Assembly (NCBI RefSeq): GCF_000143415.4
Contig: NW_003314274.1
Location: 1,387,775-1,451,774 of the forward strand
Reading direction: 5' to 3'
Source of the DNA: Selaginella moellendorffii
Lineage: Eukaryota > Streptophyta > Lycopodiopsida > Selaginellales > Selaginellaceae
Length of the DNA: 64,000 nt
Under the pieces are notes generated by a model. It ran no database searches. It had not been told where the DNA came from and saw only the letters and a list, made by a program, of their open reading frames with translations. Shown piece after piece: positions 59,401 through 64,000 of this stretch. A program made the position numbers and the translations under genes. Position 1 is the first letter of the stretch, and each line of letters starts with the position of its first letter.

Positions 59401-61337
59401 CATACTCCTTCATAAGTCAATCAACCATTACAACACAAAGACTGTCAGAGGGATCGGAAAAGAGGAAAGAGGAACAAGACGAAAACATAAGAGAAAGTAA
59501 TGGGGAGACAAACAAAATAGAAGCAAAGGTAGAAGTAGAGGGACAAAAAAGTACAGAATTGAGAGGAATGAATGAAATATAAGGAAGTATAAGACAAAGG
59601 GGAGAAGCTTCAAAGTCATACTTGGCATGATTTCGTTACAACCAATCCATACTAAAGATGAGGTCAAAAGTTTGACTGGGCATCACTCACAATGACCACA
59701 ACCCAAGCTCAAGATTGCCCACACGCACAACAAAGTTTGCTTCATTCCGTGCATATGTATATGTACGACTGTTGCCATAAAAAATGAAAATTGGCTCCAC
59801 CACATGACGCAAATGTAGATAGTAACGTGTGGTAATAGGTCGAGCAATAGAAGATAAACTCAAACCTGTATCAACCAACACAGAGAAAATAATAGGAGTC
59901 TTCTTGTTATAAAAACTAGCTTAGAAAGTAAACACTAAATGAACTGATGCCGAGTGAACCACTTGATAATACTCTTGAAAGAAAGATGAAGAGGCACTGA
60001 CTTATTCGCGCAAGGTCCCTTTATTACTTGCTTGATTCCTCATTTCCTAGATGTATTTCGGTGTCCAGACCTTCCACTACAGTAGCACCAACAAGACATT
60101 GTTGATGCCAAGGTCTTCACCCAAGAAATGGAGGCTATTAATCTGGAAAATGCGAACAACACCGATAAGTGTGACTAACTTCATTATATACCCAGTAGTG
60201 AATATCACAGCCACGACCACGTTTTTGCCCTTGTCTTTGAACTTGAGTAGCAACAACATTAACCTTTATTGGAACAAGACCATCTCCCATAAGAAATAGA
60301 GCTAAAGGATGTGTAACAAGAAGTGAAAGAGGCAATGTCTCATAAAGTTGCGCTAAGCAAAGGGCATTATCAAGGGTGGTTATAGTAAGTGCATGCACAA
60401 GTCCTACAAGATCTTGATAAAGTGTTGGCCACATCCCAGCTTGATCCGCTCTAACATATTTAGCTCCGCATGAAGCAAGAGGTTTCGGAAACAAACACCA
60501 AATTGCATCACTAACTCTAATAGCCCTTGATGACGATGATGCAATTGTTAAAAGGCATCATCACAATCATCAGCATGTCTGAATGTATGTTTTAAAACGT
60601 CCGGGAGAATACTCTAATCCCCATCAATGACTACACTCAAACCATTGTACCATTGCAGCACCATCCCTTGGAGATATATAGGAAACTCACACAAATGTCG
60701 AGCATCATCTTAAGAATGATCAGTGGCAATCACTGTGAAGTGATTAAACCTATAGTACATATCATCCCTAAGATTCCAACCAAAAAACTCCAGCTGAATG
60801 TGAAGATTGACACTAAGACCAAAAGGAGTTATACCACGTGCCATGAATGCTACTATGGTACTAGTTTGGTTATTCAATTGCAATTGCATAGCATCAAACA
60901 ATTACACTAACTGTTGCTCTAGAGTCAAAGGAGGAAACTGCTGCTCTGCCATGAAGATGAATGAAAAGGAAAAAAGAAAAGAAAAGAAATGGAAAAAGCT
61001 AGAAGGAAAGGGAGATTTAAACAATGGAAAAGTTAAATCTAAACCAAAATCCCCAAAGAAAAGAACAAAAAAAAGGAAATGGAAAAAACTAAATCTAGAC
61101 AATACAAAAGCTAGATCTAAATATAATCCTAATCCAAGCATTCCTCAAGGATAATCAAAAGTGCTTTTCATCTCCACCAATGTAAGTGCATGGAATATAA
61201 AATGTGCATATTAATTAACCCAAAAAATTTAGGTTATATACAAAGTGAGTGGTCTAGATTGAAACCAATCCGACAGCTACCAAGTCCCACTATATTAATA
61301 TTAGCATACGGCATCGTACCGTACACTTGACCTCACA
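56404..61337 (-). mobile_element. Second gypsy family, copy 2, complete ends, coding region decayed
   Basis: On the minus strand the 5' LTR is 61337-61181 and the 3' LTR 56579-56404, both TGTGAGGT...ACA. A strong polypurine tract (AAGAGGAGGGGATGA, 56594-56580) precedes the 3' LTR. A 4-bp AATG duplication flanks the element at 56400-56403 and 61338-61341. Fragments of gag (around 60900), protease (around 59880), reverse transcriptase with FIDDVLIH (59006-58740) and integrase (57363-57157, with DNGPTF and the HPQS...GLVEW segment) appear in gypsy order. Stops and frameshifts are frequent. It is inverted relative to copy 1. Confidence 0.88.
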
Positions 61338-61554
61338 AATGTAAATTTATAAACTTACCTATTTTAGCACATAATAAATATTTAATGTTTTAGATAAGGA
61401 ATCTCATTTTTATTAAAATAAAATAATTTATATTGCATAGTTAGATTCACTATAAACCTTAATTTATAAAACTTTGTAATATTTGTATTAAACTACATTT
61501 TAAATTTTAGTTCAACTGGTGAGCTCCAACTTTTCAACGGCAATCTACATGCTA

Positions 61555-61925
61555 TATGGCTAGGTTCATGATGATAAGGCAATGTTTGTCAATGCCTGTG
61601 AAGACTGTCACATGATTATCACTGGCTATGCTGCAACTGGAGATATTCTATTGGCAAGAGAAATGTTTGATTTGATGCTGCTGTAAGAAATTAATCACAA
61701 TACTCCAATACTAGTAGCTTCAATTGCGCAAAATGCTTCCTTGATAGAGCCAGTCTGCCCAACATGAATTTAGTGGGAGGATGTGTTTGATCATCAGCTA
61801 TGCCGATGCTGGGTAGGAGCTAGACATTGCACCGATCATATAGAGTTTGTTGCTTGTGCGAAGATTGGAGCTCTTGAAGAATGTATGGCAATCCATAATG
61901 ATGTGGCCCATCTTGGCCTAGTGGT
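61555..61925 (+). pseudogene. PPR protein fragment
   Basis: Segments MIITGYAATGDILLAREMFD (about 61610-61680) and DHIEFVACAKIGALEECMAIH (about 61835-61900) match PLS-class PPR repeats but lie in frames separated by a stop. There is no start codon or repeat series. It is a decayed fragment. Confidence 0.55.
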
Positions 61926-62289
61926 GCTGGGTACACACATGGTTGGTCCTAACTGTTCCGAATGCCGATTGGCCGACCAGCCGACCGTGGTTATTGACCA
62001 GCTGTGAAAATGCCAAATGGCCGAACAGTCCACAAATTTTTTTGATAAAAAAAAAACATTTTTAATAAAACCACATTAATAAAAATAGGAAAACCAAAGC
62101 AAATGATCCCTCATAGCCTATAGAAGCATTCATAGGCTGAGATTGATTAACACTTTGTGTACCAACTCCAGAAGCAGATGCCCCATCAAATGCATACTCT
62201 GTAGATTTGCTATAGAAGGTAAAGACAAAAGAGCATTTATAATTTGCTCCACAAACATTCAGTAAGCTTAGTTTGAACATGAAAAAGAA

Positions 62290-62450
62290 TGTTTAAAGCA
62301 TTACATGCTTCAATATCATACCTAGAAATTTTAGCAAGATGCACCTTGATTCATTTCGGTAGACTGCCATACATTTTTTCACAATAATTACATTTCCAAT
62401 GCCTAGCTCCTTTGCCAGAAGCATAAGGAGTGAGCTTGGTAACATGGGAC
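62290..62450 (-). pseudogene. BED-type zinc-finger fragment of hAT transposase
   Basis: The minus-strand translation gives a K-x-R-H-W-K-C-x-x-C-x-K segment, a stop (TGA) and then KVHLAKISRYDIEAC. This is the BED finger and following helix found at the start of plant hAT transposases. No downstream transposase core was found. Confidence 0.5.
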
Positions 62451-63001
62451 CATGCTCAATCGGGCACCATTGCTCAATTGTGCCAGAATTGCTATAATCG
62501 CTAGAATCAAATCTCTGAAATCACTGGAATTGTAATTTCCATTTTAGGGCAAAAATTATAAGTGTCACAGACTGGGCAATTTGTGAGACCTTAGCGAGCT
62601 GCTCCACGCTCAATCGAAAGTAGAGGCTGACCGACTGGAGAGTTTCGCCCTGTAGAGCTCAGTACGCACGCACCTCCTATAGGCTATAGCCCTCTTTGTC
62701 GGATTCTATGTAGGCTTGCTAGGCTGGGCATTCGTGGATGGATGGATCGCTCCATAGCAGCAGGAGAACAGCAAAGCAGTGGAGATGCAGTGGTGATGGC
62801 AATAGCCACAGCAGCATCAGAAATCTAGCCCCTGTGAGCGTGATCACCATTTTTTTCACTGAACGGAGTTGTTCGACCGCATTTGGCAGCGGTCGAGATA
62901 TCGGCCGAACGTGGTCGGGACCAACCATGGGTACACGGCACTGGTCACCTTGTAAGGATGGTGCTCCATGGTTGAGCAAAGGAAGCACCAAGAGAAGCAT
63001 G
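62451..63001. other. Spacer, nothing recognised
   Basis: GC content rises here and some short open frames exist on both strands (for example around 62720-63020). None carries a motif I recognise. Confidence 0.4.
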
Positions 63002-64000
63002 TGTGAGACACAAAATCCCTAGGCCCCAAAGTGGAGTTGGAAAAGGTGCCACGTGGTAGTGGCCGAAGCGAAAGCCCAAACGAGGGTAACATGTTTGGAC
63101 TAAAAGCTCCGACTTGGAAGGTCGAGAGCGGGAGTGGAACTCCCAACAAAGTGCTCGAGGAACAAGCACGAAGCGAGCAATAAGCGAGGCTCCAAAAAGG
63201 GACCCAAAAAGGACCAACACATGACACGTGGAAGTGTCCGAGATGGAGTCCGAGACGGACCCTAGTTGGAGTCTGAGATGGACCCAAAGTGGAGTCCGAT
63301 ATGGAGTCCGAAGTGGAGTCCGAGACGGACCCTAGTTGGAGTCCGAGATGGACCCAAAGTGGAGTCCGATATGGAGTCCGAGATGGAGTCCGAGGTGGAC
63401 CGAGATGGAGTTCGAGATGGACCCGAGATGGAGTCCGAGATGGAGTCCGAGATGGACCCGAGATGGAGTCCGAGATGGAGTCCGAGGTGGACCGAGACGG
63501 AGTCCGAGATGGACCCGACATGGAGTCCGAGATGGACCGAGACGGAGTCCGAGATGGAGTCCGAGATGGAGTCCGAGATGGACCGAGACGGAGCCCGAGA
63601 TGGAGTCCGAGGTCGAGACCGAGACCGGGACCGAGACCGGGACCGAGACCGAGACAGAGACCGGGACCGAGACCGGGACCGAGACCGAGACCGAGGCCAA
63701 GGCTGAGACCGAGCCCGAGCCCGAGTCCGAGTCCGAGTCCGAGTCCGAGTCCGAGTCTGAGTCCGACTTCGAGTCTGAGAGGGTGAAAGCCTAAAGCGTT
63801 CATCTCCCAGACCCTGGGGGGTTTGGTGAGCTCCAAAAGTATAGTAAGGGGGAGGACTGTAGTGGAGCCAGTTTGGCCAGGAAAGGCCAGTTTGGCCCAG
63901 GGAGGCCAGACCCAGTGTTGGGTGATGAACTGACCACTGGGAAGTCCAAGACTAGAGTGAATACGGACCGACAAGTGGGGTAGCTTGGTGAAGTGTTCAA
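63002..64000 (-). repeat. Minisatellite repeat family, copy d, running off the window
   Basis: The family end TGTGAGACACAAAATCCC is followed by a long 12-bp array (GAGATGGAGTCC type, 63236-63615) and GAGACC/GAGTCC 6-bp arrays to 63780. Then come the GGGGGAGGACTG boundary and sequence resembling 28620-28727 inverted. It is the longest array in the window. Long open frames on both strands result from the period. Confidence 0.8.

Noticed and set aside
63266-63974. Long open frames on both strands through the 63-kb array
   Set aside because: They arise from 6- and 12-bp repeat periods and encode only monotonous Asp/Glu/Arg or Ser/Pro runs.

Overview
The window looks like nuclear DNA of a seed-free vascular plant, most likely a lycophyte of the Selaginella type. 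It carries vascular-plant gene families (group IIb WRKY factor, plant purple acid phosphatase, NF-YB, xylanase-inhibitor-like proteins, an organellar PPR protein, F-box proteins). It also carries an ortholog of DRC1, a motile-flagellum component absent from flowering plants. Most introns are very short, about 45-60 nt. This assignment is inferred from gene content; no database search was run.

Positions 1-19537 are gene-rich and compact. In order: two tandem genes for secreted TAXi/EDGP-like proteins with a dead aspartic-protease fold (+); an NF-YB histone-fold subunit (+) behind a tandemly duplicated promoter; a six-exon WRKY factor (-) with a W-box-rich upstream region; a 100-N assembly gap; an eleven-exon purple acid phosphatase (-); a single-exon PPR protein (-); a seven-exon HD-domain phosphohydrolase (+) whose start codon lies 31 bp from the PPR start; DRC1 (-, eight exons); and a proline-rich protein (-) built from tandemly duplicated exon-intron units. 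Neighbouring genes share very short spacers, but they do not form a single pathway.

Positions 19441-54742 form a giant inverted duplication. Two arms of about 4.7 kb (19441-24095 and 50056-54742) each hold an F-box gene, a conserved but unrecognised locus and the 5' end of the proline-rich gene. They flank about 26 kb of mobile-element sequence. That spacer contains Cassandra-like elements whose LTRs carry 5S rRNA promoter boxes. It also contains two copies of an unrecognised small LTR element with clean target-site duplications. A full-length Ty3/gypsy element of 10.6 kb (32271-42840) is present, with intact LTRs and GATGG duplications but a gag-pol frame broken mainly by TGA codons. The rest is minisatellite-bearing repeats and the 5' part of a second gypsy family, cut off exactly at the right arm.

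Positions 54743-64000 are repeat-rich and gene-poor. They hold a complete but decayed copy of the second gypsy family (56404-61337), a PPR fragment, a hAT-type BED-finger fragment, and another minisatellite repeat running off the window end. Exon structures were worked out by eye from splice signals and reading frame; no transcript evidence was available.
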